This document shows, piece by piece, positions 12,101 through 21,829 of a stretch of DNA of 64,000 nucleotides. Origin of the DNA: Mesobacillus foraminis (GTDB taxonomy: Bacteria; Bacillota; Bacilli; Bacillales; Cytobacillaceae); the NCBI RefSeq assembly GCF_004340465.1, contig NZ_SLVV01000018.1:1-64000 (forward strand). The letters are read 5' to 3'. Both the position numbers and the translations under genes were made by a program. Under the pieces are notes generated by a model, which was given only the letters and a program-made list of their open reading frames with translations, made no database searches and was not told where the DNA came from. The first letter of the stretch is position 1. Each line of letters begins with the position of its first letter.

Positions 12101-15100
12101 TATCCTCAAAGCCCTTGCAAGCTGGTTGGCTCGATTATTAAGGGCTCCGTATGTGATTTCATCGCTGCCAAAAACAATGGCGACTCTCTCAGGTGATTTC
12201 AACGCCTGCTGCTCAAAGAGGCCATGCAAGGTTTCCGTTTTTTTCTGCTCGGTTCGGGTTTTGTTAAACTGGGTAAGAATCTCATGCTGCTCTCCTTCTG
12301 TAGCCAGTTCAATCGTGCCAATTGGGATGTCAGGATCCTTTAGGACCTGCTTTAGGATGTGAATGTACTGGTTGGCCATCCTTTCCACAGATTGCCTTTT
12401 AAACAGGTTGGTGCTGTATTCAACCGACAGGAGCAGGGTCTCTCTTTCTTCTACAATCCAGCTCAGATCAAATTTCGAGCTGTGCGTATCATTCTGTATG
12501 AGTGTGAGTTGCAGCCCATCAGAATCAGATGTGAACGCGTTCATATTCTGTAGGATGAACATGGTGTCGAACAAAGGGTTTCGGTTCAATACCCGCGGGA
12601 TACCCAGGCTTTTCACCAATTCTTCAAATGGGTACCCGCCATGCTCCTGTGCCAAGAGCACTTCCTTCTTCACCTGGGTTAAAAATTCCCCGAAAGATCC
12701 TGCTTCGTTCGATTTATGGCGCAACGCCAGGGTATTGACGAACATGCCGACAACATTTTCCGTATCTGCATGGGAACGTCCAGCAACAGGTGAGCCAATC
12801 ACGATATCATCCTGTCCGGTATACTTATGCAGAAGGACATGATAGGCAGCCAGCATCGTCATATATTGGGTGACATCAGATTGGGAACAGAATAATTTCA
12901 GCCTGTTCGTAAGCGATTTGCCTAAATCCACCTGAAGGGTTTCCCCTTCGAATTTCTGTACTTGCGGCCTCGGGAAATCGGAATGCATATCTAGAACCGG
13001 TATTTCACCTTCAAACCGGTATTTCCAGAACAGCTCCTCGTCTTTTAATTTTAAGGAGTCGCCGTGGTCCTGTTGCCATACGGCATAATCCTTGTATTGG
13101 ATGACCGGTTCTTCAAGGGAGCGGCCATGATAAAGATCATAAAAGTCCTGTAGCAGAATATTCACAGATATTCCATCTGAAATGATGTGATGGAGATCGA
13201 TCATAAGTACATGTGTTTGAGTGTCCACCTTTACGAGCTGAGACCTTAAAAGAGGAGCAGAGCTTAAATCGAATGGCTGAATGAATCCCTTTTTTATCGA
13301 CTCTATGTCTGTTTCCTGTTCATCTACAAACACCAATGGCCAATCCAAATCATCATGTATTTTTTGAACAAGCTGCCCTCCTGCAAAGTGGAAGGATGTC
13401 CTTAGGCTTTCATGCCGTTGCATAAGCCTGTTTAATGAATCTTGAACCTTCCGAAGATCCAGTTCCCCCTCCATTTTAAACAGGAGTGGAATATTGTAAT
13501 GAGTGCCCTCTGGCTCCATCTTCTGCAGGACATAAATACGTTTCTGGGCGAAAGATACTGGATAGTACTCTTTTTCGTCAGCCGGCTTGATTGACTCGAA
13601 GGAACTTTCAGACAGCTCCCCTATGTGCCGGGCCAGCTTTTTGACCGTAGGGAATGTAAAAATGTCCTTCAGGCTTACTTCCATCCTCATGCCTTTATGA
13701 ATCCTTGCTGACAGAATCATGGCTTTAAGGGAGTGCCCTCCAAGGTCAAAGAAATTATCATTCAGGCTTACCTGTTCCACTCCCAGTACTTGCTCAAATA
13801 TATGGGCCAGTGCCTTTTCAGTATCTGTGATGGGTTCTTCGTATGGCATCACTCCCTCGGCAAGTCCTTTTTCTACAGTAAGTCTCCTCTTATCCACTTT
13901 TCCATTTTGTGTGAGCGGAAGCTCCTCGAGATTGATAAAATGGGTAGGGATCATGTAGGCTGGCAGATGTTGATCCAAGTACTCACGCAAATGGGCTTCT
14001 GCTCTCTCCCCTTCCCAGACGATATGTGCACAAAGGTAGGAATGGCCCTGGCTGTCCGTTCTCGCGGTGGCGGCAACTTCCCGGATTGCAGGAAATTCCT
14101 TGAGACGGCTTTCCACTTCTCCCAATTCAATCCGGTGTCCTCGAATCTTCACCTGGTGATCGATCCTCCCCAGGTATTCCAGGTTCCCATCCGGCAGCCA
14201 GCGTACGAGGTCCCCTGTCTTATAGAACACATCTCCCGGAACGAATGGGTTCTCCAAGAAACGCTCCTTGTTCAGGTCCGGGCGGTTCAGGTATCCACGG
14301 GAGACCCCAGCCCCGCCGATGGCCAATTCGCCCGGAACCCCTTCCGGCTGGAGCTGGCCGCTTGAACTCAGTACATAAACCGATGTATTGCTGATGGGCC
14401 TTCCAATCGGTATAGTCTGGTGGTCAAACATGGTCTCCGTAACGGGGCAGGCGGTGGCGAACACCGTGGTTTCGGTGGGACCGTAAACATGGATTAACTT
14501 GTCTTCCCCCATCGCCCGATAGGCCTTCCTCACATGTTTCACCGATACCATCTCGCCTCCAAAGAGCAGTTTCCTTAGCCCTTTCAGGCTTTCAAGGTCC
14601 ACATCCACGAGAGTGTTGAACAGGGCTGTCGTCATGAACGAGACCGTCACCTGTTCTTCCTGGATCAGTCGCGATAGCCGCACGGCGTCCGTAACCGTGT
14701 CCTTCGGAACCAGCACCAAACACGCCCCATGGAGGAGGGCTGCATAGATGTCAAAGGTGGACCCGTCGAAAGCGTAATTGGACAGCTGGAGGAACCGGTC
14801 GGTCTCTTCCACTTCCAGGTAGCCGTTGTTGATGATGGTCCGGATCACGTTTCGGTGGGTGGTCAGGTTTCCCTTTGGCATGCCCGTGGAGCCGGAAGTA
14901 TAGACAACATAGGCCAGGTCTTCCGGCCCTGAGCTCTTGCCGGGATTCGAAGAATTCCTTTCCAGCAAGGCTTCCTCGACTGTCAGCACCTTCCCACCAT
15001 AGGTGTCCGGCAGGCTGCCTCCTTCAAAGAGCACCAGCTGGGTCCCGCTGTCCTCGACCATGTATTGGATCCTCTCGGCCGGGTATCCTGGATCAATCGG

Positions 15101-18100
15101 CAAGTAAGCTGCACCAGCCTTGAGGATGCCCAGCATGCTGGCAATCATCCCAAAGGACCGCTCCGCCATGAGCCCGACGGTCTGTCCCCTCTTTACCCCA
15201 TGTTTTAGGAGGCTATGGGCGATCCGGTTGGCCATTTCATTGAGTTCCCTATATACAAGGCCCTCACCATCCTGCACCAGCGCGACGCTTTCCGGGTTCT
15301 TCTCGGCCTGTCCTTCGAACAACTGTTGCAGGGTGGAGGTTTCAGGAAAATCCCTCGAAGTATTATTAAATTGTTTAAGCAATTTTTCTAATTCTCTGTC
15401 CTCAAAAAAAGTAAGGGAAGAGATTTCACTTTCAATGTTTTCAGCAAGCTCTTCCAAAGTTGACTCATAATACCTTACCAACTTTTTTAAGGCATGCTCT
15501 GGAAAACCAGTCACCACTCTTATTTCAAATCGGTCGAATGTGGTTGATACGGAAAAATCGAATAGTGTATTTGTCTTCTCATAGCTATTGAACCCATATG
15601 ACAACGGAGATCCTTCCAACCCACCATACACATGGAAATCCACAAAGTTAAAGACCGCATCAAAGATGGGGTTTTCGCTAGCATCGGCTCTTCCTACCAG
15701 CTCAACGATTTTCCGGAAGGGAAAACGGCCCTTGTCCTTTAAATCAACATGTTTTCGGTGGACCTTTTCAAGTAGTGATTGCCATGTGCCGGAATCAGCC
15801 ACCTTCAAGCGGAAGGGGATGGTATTTAGGAAGCAGCCGAGCGCTTTTTCTGCATCTTTCCCAACTGGCCTTCCATTCTCGACTAACCCTATCGTCAGGT
15901 CATTGTCATACGTAACCATTCGCATCATGAATAGATAGGCTGTTAGGCAGATTGTCTTCAGGTTGGTCCTTTCTCTCTTTGCGACTCTTTTAAGCTTTGG
16001 CAGAAGGTCGGCGTTGAGTTCCATAATATATGCATGGGTTTCCGGTCCGGCCCCAAATGGGAATTCAAGCCTCTTAAAGTCTGACAGTTCCCCTTTCCAG
16101 TAGTCCGCCAACTCTTCCTGCTCGGAAACCACGAGCTGATCCACGACATAATCCTTATAGCTGCTCTTCAGTTTCGAAAGTTCAAGTGGGCCTTTCTTCA
16201 GCCTGAAGTAGGCATCCATGAGCTCCGTCATGAACGAGGCTACACTCCAGCCATCCATGATGGCATGGTGGACGATCCAGGCGAGGGCGACCTGGCGGCC
16301 GTCCAGCTTGAACGTACAGAGCCTCCAGAGCGGTGCTTCTTCCAGGGTGAAGGGATTCTGTCTGTCTTCTATAAGGAGGCGTTCGATATAATCCTCCTGC
16401 TCTTTCCCAGCCAAACCTGTCAGGTCATGCCCTCTCACATCGACTGGAACGGAGCGGTAGACGACCTGAAGCGGCATAGGCCCGTTATCCAGAAAAAAGC
16501 CCGTCCGTAAGATTTCATGCTTGTTCATCAAGGAAACCATGGCCTCGATCAATCTTTCAGGTTCAAATGAATCATCTTCCAGTTCATATACCAGCTGGTC
16601 ATGGTAAAACGCCCCTTCCGGATACTTCAGGGAATAAAAAACCATTCCCTGCTGGATATCGCTCATGGGATAAACGTCTTCCACTTCATGGACCAGGTGG
16701 GGTTGTTCCGCAAAGAACTGGTCCTTCAGGTCCTGTAATTCCTTTCTCTTTCCCGCAAGATCCCCTTGGATTGATGAACGACGGGAACCGGCACGTTCAA
16801 TGAGCTCCTTTATCGTTGGGTACTCGTAAAGGTCCTTGATCTGGAGGGTCCAGTCCAATTCACTATTCATGGTGCTGATGAGTCCGATCGCCCTAATGGA
16901 GTCCCCGCCGAGGTCGAAAAAGCTGTCCCCAATGCCGAGGGAAGTGTCCAGGAACTCTTCCCAGATGGACAGGACCTGGGCCTCCAGTGGGTTCCGGGGC
17001 TCCTCTCGGTCCTCCCCTAATTGCAGAACCCCTTCCGGTTCCGAAAGCCTGCGGCGGTCCACTTTCCCATTGGAAGTGAGCGGCATACTCTCAAGCTGGA
17101 TGAAATACGAAGGGACCATGTAAGAAGGGACCCTCCTCGCGAGCTCCGCACGGAGCCCGGAAGCGCTCAGCTCTTGGCCCGCCGTATAGTAGGCGGCAAG
17201 AGCCTGCCCCTGTTCGCCTTCCATTGCCTGGACAAAGACGTCCCTGATTCCACTCAGCCGAAGGAGCTGGGTCTCGACCTCGCCTAACTCGATTCGGTGG
17301 CCGCGTATCTTGACCTGGTCATCCATCCTCCCGAGGTACTCCAGGTTCCCATCCTCCAGCCATCGGGCCAGGTCGCCTGTTCTGTACATCCGCTCCCCCG
17401 GGGAGAACGGATTCTCGACGAACCGCTCTTCGGTCAGCTCCGGCCGGTTCAGGTAGCCCCTGGCCACACCTTCGCCTGCCACGTACATTTCACCGCTGAC
17501 CCCGACAGGCAGAAGGTTTCTCCGCCCATCCAGCACATACACCTGGAGGGTGGGGATCGGCTTCCCGATGTTGCTGATGTTGGCCTCGATATCCTTCTCG
17601 ATGATTTCCTTGTACGTGACATGAACGGTCGTTTCCGTGATTCCGTACATGTTGATCAGCTGAGTGGAAGGATAATCCAGTTTCCAGTTCTTCAGCTGAA
17701 GCGGCGAAAGCTTCTCCCCGCCGAAGATGACCTTGCGGACCGGCATTCCATCTGGCTTCAGCTTCTCCATCTGTCGGGAGAGCTGGTAAAACGCCGTAGG
17801 AGTCTGGTTCAGGATGGTCACGCCCTCCTTCAGGAGGAGCTGGGCGAAGGCCTCGGGGTCACGGGCCACAAAGGTCGGGACAATCACTAGCCGTCCCCCG
17901 TACAACAGGGCCCCGTACATTTCCCACACGGAAAAGTCGAAACAGTAGGAATGGAACATCGTCCAGACATCCTCCCCGGAGAAATCGAAGAGATTCTGGT
18001 CGTTGAACAGGAGGCGCACCACGTTCCGGTGCTCCACCATGACGCCTTTCGGCTTTCCGGTGGATCCGGATGTGTAGATGATATAGGCGAGATCATCCGG

Positions 18101-21100
18101 ACGGACTTCCACTTCCAGATCCGAAGGATCCTCCTTCTCCCATTTCCGTTCCCAAAGCGATATCACCTGGCCGTTAAATCCATCAGGAACATCCTCCGGA
18201 TGCTGGACGATCAAGCTCTCTGCCCCGCTGTCCTTAAGCATGTAGGAAATCCGCTCCTCTGGATAATCCGGGTCGATCGGAAGATAAGCCGCGCCCGCTT
18301 TCGATGCCCCGAGGATGCTTACGATCATCTCGGGAGAGCGGTCGGCAATGAGGCCTATGATCTGTCCGCGCCCTGCGCCCTGTTTCCTGAGAAGGCGGGC
18401 CACCTGGTTGGACTTCCTATTCAGTTCCCCATAAGACAAAGAGGTCCCTTCCAAGATTAATGCGATGTTTTGGGGTACCTTGGTCACCTGTTCCTTAAAG
18501 AGGCTTACCAGCGTTTTCTCTCGAGGATATCCGGTTCCCATGTTGTTGAATATCTGTAGTATTGAGGAGGATTCCTCTTTTCCAAGAAGTTGTCCATTAC
18601 TCAACTCCTGATCCATATTTTCTGTAAAGGCACCTAAAGCTCGTTCAAAATAATTTAAAAATCTCTCAATGGCTGAGTCCTGGATGGAGGAAACAAGCCT
18701 GATTTCAAACCGATTTAGCGTAGTAGATATTGTAAAATCAAATATTGTGTTGGTTTTTTCATAGCTCTCTTTTCTTGGCGTTATGGAATGTCTATCGATT
18801 TTTTTATAGGTGTGAAAATCTATGAAGTTAAATAGAACATCAAAGACAGGATTATCCGAAACGCTTGAAGCACCGATAACCTCTGTTATTTTCCTGAAGG
18901 AAAGTCGTCCGAATTTTTTCAAGTCAACTTGTTTACCATGGACCTTGTCTAAAAGCGTCTTCCAGGTTTCCTCTTTATCTAGCGAAATTCTGAAAGGGAT
19001 GGTGTTTAAAAAGCATCCAAGTACCTTTTCTGCATCTTTCACCACTGGCCTGGCATTCTCGACGAGGCCTATCGTTATATCTTCTTCAAACGTAAGAAGG
19101 TTCATCACGGAGAGATAGGCAGTCAGGCATAAGGTCTTTAAATTGGTTTTTTCGTTCTTAGCAACCCGTTTTAGCTCAGCGAGAAGTTCAGGCGCGAGAA
19201 CTTTCGTAATTGTCCGGGTTTCCTGGTCCGATTCAAAAGGCAGCTGCAGCCTTTTAAAATTTACCAGGTCCCTTTTCCAGTAGGCCGAAAGATCTTTTTG
19301 ATCCGTTACCACGAGCTGCTCCACGACATAATCCTTATAGCTGCTCTCCAGTTTGGAAAGTTCCAAAGGGCCTTTCTTCAGCCTGAAGTAAGTATCGATG
19401 AGCTCCGTCATGAACGAGGCCACACTCCAGCCATCCATGATTGCATGATGGACGATCCAGGCGAGGGCGACCCTACGGTCGTCCAGCTTTAATGCCTGGA
19501 GCCTCCAGAGCGGTGCTTCCTCCAGTGGGAAGGGATTCCCTCTGTCTTCCATAAGGAGTCCTTCGATATAATCCTCCTGCTGTTTCTCAGCCAATGCCGT
19601 CAGGTCTTGCTCCTTGATATCGACTGGAATGGAGCCGTAGACAACTTGAAGCGGCACAGGCCCGTTATCCAGGAAAAAGCCCGTCCGTAAGATTTCATGC
19701 TTGTTCATCAAGGAAACCATGGCCTCGGTCAATCTTTCAGGTTCAAATGAATCATCTTCCAGTTCATACACGAGCTGGTCATGGTAAAACGCCCCTTCCG
19801 GATACTTCAGGGAATAAAAAACCATTCCCTGCTGGATGTCGCTCATGGGATAAACGTCTTCCACTTCATGGACCAAGTGGGGTTGTTCCGCAAAAAACTG
19901 GTCCTTCAGGTCCTGTAATTCCTTCCTTTTTACCGCAAGATCCCCTTCAATTGATGAACGACGGGAACCGGCACGTTCAATGAGCTCCTTTATCGTTGGG
20001 TACTCGTAAAGGTCCTTGATCTGGAGGGTCCAGTCCAATTCACTATTCATGGTGCTGATGAGTCCGATCGCCCTGATGGAGTCCCCGCCGAGGTCGAAAA
20101 AGCTGTCCCCAATGCCGAGGGAAGTGTCCAGGAACTCTTCCCAGATGGACAGGACCTGGGCCTCCATCGGGTTCCGGGGCTCCTCACGGTCCGCCTCTGA
20201 TGGCATGGCCCATTCCGGTTCAGGAAGCCTGCGGCGGTCCACTTTCCCATTGGAAGTCAGCGGCATACTCTCAAGCTGGATGAAATATGAAGGGACCATG
20301 TAAGAAGGGACTCTCCTCGCGAGCTCCGCACGGAGCCCGGAAGCGCTCAGCTCTTGGCCCGCGGTAAAATAGGCGGCGAGAACATGCCCCTGTTTGCCTT
20401 CCGTTGCCTGGACAAAGACGTCCCTGAGGCCATTCAGCCGAAGGAGCTGGGTCTCGACCTCGCCTAACTCGATCCGGTGGCCGCGTATCTTGACCTGGTC
20501 ATCCATCCTTCCGAGGTACTCCAGGTTCCCATCCTCCAGCCATCGGGCCAGGTCACCTGTCCTGTACATCCGCTCCCCCGGGGTGAACGGGTTCTCGACG
20601 AACCGTTCCTCCGTCAGCTCCGGCCGGTTCAGGTAGCCCCTGGCCACACCTTCGCCTGCCACATACATTTCACCGCTGACCCCGACAGGAAGGAGGTTTC
20701 TCCGCCCATCCAGCACATACACATGGAGGGTGGGGATCGGCTTCCCGATGTTGCTGATGTTGGCCTCGATATCCTTCTCGGTGATTTCCTTGTACGTGAC
20801 ATGAACGGTCGTTTCCGTGATTCCGTACATGTTGATCAGCTGCGTGGCAGGATAAGCCAGTTTCCAGTTCTTCAGCTGAAGCGGCGAAAGCTTTTCTCCG
20901 CCGAAGATGACCTTGCGTACCGGTATTCCATCGGGCTTTACCTTCTCCATCTGTCGGGAGAGCTGGTAAAATGCCGTAGGCGTCTGGTTGAGGATGGTCA
21001 CACCCTCCTTCAGGAGGAGCCGGGCGAAGGCCTCGGGGTCACGGGCCACAAAGGTCGGCACAAGGACCAGCCGTCCCCCGTATAACAGGGCCCCGTACAT

Positions 21101-21829
21101 TTCCCACACGGAAAAGTCGAAACAGTAGGAATGGAACATCGTCCAGACATCCTCCCCGGAGAAATCGAAGAGGTTCCGATCGTTGAACAGGAGGCGCACC
21201 ACGTTCCGGTGCTCCACCATGACGCCTTTCGGCTTCCCGGTGGACCCGGAGGTGTAGATGATATAGGCGAGATCATCCGGCCGTGCCTCCCCTTCCAGGT
21301 CCGAAGGATCCTCCTTCTCCCATTCACGCTCCCAAAGCGCCAGCACCTGGCCGTTAAACCCATCAGGGACGTCCTCCGGATGCTGGACAATCAGGCTCTT
21401 TGCCCCGCTGTCCTCAAGCATGTAGGAAATCCGCTCCTCTGGATAATCCGGGTCGATCGGAAGATAGGCAGCACCCGCTTTCAATACCCCGAGGATGCTC
21501 ACAATCATTTCCGGAGAACGGTCAGCAAGGAGGGCTACAATCTGTTGGCGGCCAGTGCCCTGCTTCTTAAGAAAGGAGGCCACCTGGTTTGATTTTCTGT
21601 GCAATTCGCCGTAAGACAACATATCCTTCCCCGTTGTCACTGCAATTCGGTTCGGTGCCTTCGTAGCTTGTTCTTGGAAAAGGTCCACAATCGTCCTATC
21701 CCGAGGATATTTCACATTTTTATTATTAAAATCTATCAATAATTGCTGTTCCTCTGTTTTGGTTATAAAATTAATTTCCGAGAGTTTAATTTTCAACAAC
21801 CCCTTCCAGCAATCTTTTATAATGTTCAA
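9116..21829 (-). CDS. Non-ribosomal peptide synthetase, A-T-C-A-T-C-A-T-C-A-T-E
   Basis: 4237-residue synthetase adding residues one to four. It begins directly with an adenylation domain. Order: A1 (~20-560), T1 (Ser ~584), C (~640-1080), A2 (~1085-1620), T2 (~1642), C (~1700-2140), A3 (~2160-2660), T3 (~2698), C (~2745-3180), A4 (~3195-3690), T4 (~3737), E (~3780-4200). The E domain shows HHLVVDGVSWRI and VSFNYLGQF. Specificity codes read against GrsA are DFWNIGMVHK for A1 and A2 (the published threonine code), DGFFLGVVFK for A3 (close to isoleucine) and DVWCMAMIYK for A4 (no match I know). The fourth residue is predicted to be epimerised to D. The first two modules are near-identical in DNA over long stretches. 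The TTG start at 21829 lacks a convincing ribosome binding site and lies inside the upstream gene, so the 5' end is doubtful. Confidence 0.95.
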   Translation of the reverse strand: MNIIKDCWKGLLKIKLSEINFITKTEEQQLLIDFNNKNVKYPRDRTIVDLFQEQATKAPNRIAVTTGKDMLSYGELHRKSNQVASFLKKQGTGRQQIVALLADRSPEMIVSILGVLKAGAAYLPIDPDYPEERISYMLEDSGAKSLIVQHPEDVPDGFNGQVLALWEREWEKEDPSDLEGEARPDDLAYIIYTSGSTGKPKGVMVEHRNVVRLLFNDRNLFDFSGEDVWTMFHSYCFDFSVWEMYGALLYGGRLVLVPTFVARDPEAFARLLLKEGVTILNQTPTAFYQLSRQMEKVKPDGIPVRKVIFGGEKLSPLQLKNWKLAYPATQLINMYGITETTVHVTYKEITEKDIEANISNIGKPIPTLHVYVLDGRRNLLPVGVSGEMYVAGEGVARGYLNRPELTEERFVENPFTPGERMYRTGDLARWLEDGNLEYLGRMDDQVKIRGHRIELGEVETQLLRLNGLRDVFVQATEGKQGHVLAAYFTAGQELSASGLRAELARRVPSYMVPSYFIQLESMPLTSNGKVDRRRLPEPEWAMPSEADREEPRNPMEAQVLSIWEEFLDTSLGIGDSFFDLGGDSIRAIGLISTMNSELDWTLQIKDLYEYPTIKELIERAGSRRSSIEGDLAVKRKELQDLKDQFFAEQPHLVHEVEDVYPMSDIQQGMVFYSLKYPEGAFYHDQLVYELEDDSFEPERLTEAMVSLMNKHEILRTGFFLDNGPVPLQVVYGSIPVDIKEQDLTALAEKQQEDYIEGLLMEDRGNPFPLEEAPLWRLQALKLDDRRVALAWIVHHAIMDGWSVASFMTELIDTYFRLKKGPLELSKLESSYKDYVVEQLVVTDQKDLSAYWKRDLVNFKRLQLPFESDQETRTITKVLAPELLAELKRVAKNEKTNLKTLCLTAYLSVMNLLTFEEDITIGLVENARPVVKDAEKVLGCFLNTIPFRISLDKEETWKTLLDKVHGKQVDLKKFGRLSFRKITEVIGASSVSDNPVFDVLFNFIDFHTYKKIDRHSITPRKESYEKTNTIFDFTISTTLNRFEIRLVSSIQDSAIERFLNYFERALGAFTENMDQELSNGQLLGKEESSSILQIFNNMGTGYPREKTLVSLFKEQVTKVPQNIALILEGTSLSYGELNRKSNQVARLLRKQGAGRGQIIGLIADRSPEMIVSILGASKAGAAYLPIDPDYPEERISYMLKDSGAESLIVQHPEDVPDGFNGQVISLWERKWEKEDPSDLEVEVRPDDLAYIIYTSGSTGKPKGVMVEHRNVVRLLFNDQNLFDFSGEDVWTMFHSYCFDFSVWEMYGALLYGGRLVIVPTFVARDPEAFAQLLLKEGVTILNQTPTAFYQLSRQMEKLKPDGMPVRKVIFGGEKLSPLQLKNWKLDYPSTQLINMYGITETTVHVTYKEIIEKDIEANISNIGKPIPTLQVYVLDGRRNLLPVGVSGEMYVAGEGVARGYLNRPELTEERFVENPFSPGERMYRTGDLARWLEDGNLEYLGRMDDQVKIRGHRIELGEVETQLLRLSGIRDVFVQAMEGEQGQALAAYYTAGQELSASGLRAELARRVPSYMVPSYFIQLESMPLTSNGKVDRRRLSEPEGVLQLGEDREEPRNPLEAQVLSIWEEFLDTSLGIGDSFFDLGGDSIRAIGLISTMNSELDWTLQIKDLYEYPTIKELIERAGSRRSSIQGDLAGKRKELQDLKDQFFAEQPHLVHEVEDVYPMSDIQQGMVFYSLKYPEGAFYHDQLVYELEDDSFEPERLIEAMVSLMNKHEILRTGFFLDNGPMPLQVVYRSVPVDVRGHDLTGLAGKEQEDYIERLLIEDRQNPFTLEEAPLWRLCTFKLDGRQVALAWIVHHAIMDGWSVASFMTELMDAYFRLKKGPLELSKLKSSYKDYVVDQLVVSEQEELADYWKGELSDFKRLEFPFGAGPETHAYIMELNADLLPKLKRVAKRERTNLKTICLTAYLFMMRMVTYDNDLTIGLVENGRPVGKDAEKALGCFLNTIPFRLKVADSGTWQSLLEKVHRKHVDLKDKGRFPFRKIVELVGRADASENPIFDAVFNFVDFHVYGGLEGSPLSYGFNSYEKTNTLFDFSVSTTFDRFEIRVVTGFPEHALKKLVRYYESTLEELAENIESEISSLTFFEDRELEKLLKQFNNTSRDFPETSTLQQLFEGQAEKNPESVALVQDGEGLVYRELNEMANRIAHSLLKHGVKRGQTVGLMAERSFGMIASMLGILKAGAAYLPIDPGYPAERIQYMVEDSGTQLVLFEGGSLPDTYGGKVLTVEEALLERNSSNPGKSSGPEDLAYVVYTSGSTGMPKGNLTTHRNVIRTIINNGYLEVEETDRFLQLSNYAFDGSTFDIYAALLHGACLVLVPKDTVTDAVRLSRLIQEEQVTVSFMTTALFNTLVDVDLESLKGLRKLLFGGEMVSVKHVRKAYRAMGEDKLIHVYGPTETTVFATACPVTETMFDHQTIPIGRPISNTSVYVLSSSGQLQPEGVPGELAIGGAGVSRGYLNRPDLNKERFLENPFVPGDVFYKTGDLVRWLPDGNLEYLGRIDHQVKIRGHRIELGEVESRLKEFPAIREVAATARTDSQGHSYLCAHIVWEGERAEAHLREYLDQHLPAYMIPTHFINLEELPLTQNGKVDKRRLTVEKGLAEGVMPYEEPITDTEKALAHIFEQVLGVEQVSLNDNFFDLGGHSLKAMILSARIHKGMRMEVSLKDIFTFPTVKKLARHIGELSESSFESIKPADEKEYYPVSFAQKRIYVLQKMEPEGTHYNIPLLFKMEGELDLRKVQDSLNRLMQRHESLRTSFHFAGGQLVQKIHDDLDWPLVFVDEQETDIESIKKGFIQPFDLSSAPLLRSQLVKVDTQTHVLMIDLHHIISDGISVNILLQDFYDLYHGRSLEEPVIQYKDYAVWQQDHGDSLKLKDEELFWKYRFEGEIPVLDMHSDFPRPQVQKFEGETLQVDLGKSLTNRLKLFCSQSDVTQYMTMLAAYHVLLHKYTGQDDIVIGSPVAGRSHADTENVVGMFVNTLALRHKSNEAGSFGEFLTQVKKEVLLAQEHGGYPFEELVKSLGIPRVLNRNPLFDTMFILQNMNAFTSDSDGLQLTLIQNDTHSSKFDLSWIVEERETLLLSVEYSTNLFKRQSVERMANQYIHILKQVLKDPDIPIGTIELATEGEQHEILTQFNKTRTEQKKTETLHGLFEQQALKSPERVAIVFGSDEITYGALNNRANQLARALRIKGIENNQIVGLLFEKSIDMVVAILGVLKAGAAYMPIDPGFPDDRIQYMLHDSMTKMLIVEDFSLVPAQFKGSVLGMDDPLISSLETHNLGEMATAEDLSYLIYTSGSTGKPKGVMVEHRNAARLFLNQNAVFDFEEKDTWIFFHSYCFDVSVWEIFGSLLSGGRLVVVSQMDSRSPEKLLSIMDKEQATIMCQTPSSFVPLSAELNRNSYNLRIRKIMLAGEALYPSQLEQWRQIYPDTQLINMYGPTETAIYATYKVMNPEETSNISNIGVPLPNTKAYVLNKQMQLLPPGVPGELYISGTGVARGYLNLEGMTRQKFTEDPFETGQRMYRTGDLAKWLPDGQLEYLGRMDSQVKIRGYRIELGEVEAHLNAHPSIKEAVVSARKSEEGTLYLCAYLVPNKEWTISGLRAHLLSTLPEYMIPAYFVELDTLPLTSNGKLDLSALPEPKARKSQENYKAPQTHLEKTMANVWQEVLRVEEIGLNDNFFELGGDSIKAIQIAARLSELRLKFDMKDLFKNPSISHLIPFLQSSQADEEQGLVEGPVPITPVQKWFFSQQYQEAGHFNQSIMLLRKDRWDPISVRSCFQKICEHHDALRMVFSTDGCLQYNRGLEGVDFTIEVLDLYGKENSRSLIEKEATRIQGSLKLSEGPLMRLGIFHADEGSYLLIVIHHLVVDGVSWRIILEDFAHFYDEGGSSLPAKTTSYQSWAEGLQQYAGSQKLKKEIPYWRNVESKNVPPLPKDRMPARVPLYGNTQSTEFYLGEAETEVLLTSAHRAYRTEINDLLLAALALACKEWTGKGTMAVTLEGHGREDVVEKANLSRTVGWFTSMFPVVLELETDLPSSVIKEVKETLRNIPNKGVGYGVLKYLVPDTGITFNQKPEISFNYLGQFNDDNLFSMPIGQQISLSNENQYPVQINSYVSGRQLRLIFLFDQRSFNKSNIRSLGERFLHYLSILIKHCESQEETEKTPSDFSMTNLTTSDLEDIFEAFEEKG

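Noticed and set aside
15480-20000. Dual epimerisation/condensation domains after the threonine modules
   Set aside because: The extra N-terminal HH-type motif is not present; the normal HHAIMDGWS motif is, so stereochemistry cannot be claimed.
17297-21592. Long plus-strand open frames (about 150-200 codons) inside the NRPS genes
   Set aside because: They are antisense frames of GC-richer A-domain DNA, recur at homologous positions in both threonine modules, and lack ribosome binding sites.
13000-21700. Regularly repeated blocks suggesting a tandem array or CRISPR
   Set aside because: Spacing is that of NRPS modules (about 3.2 kb) and the repeats encode conserved domain motifs; no CRISPR-size repeat exists in the window.
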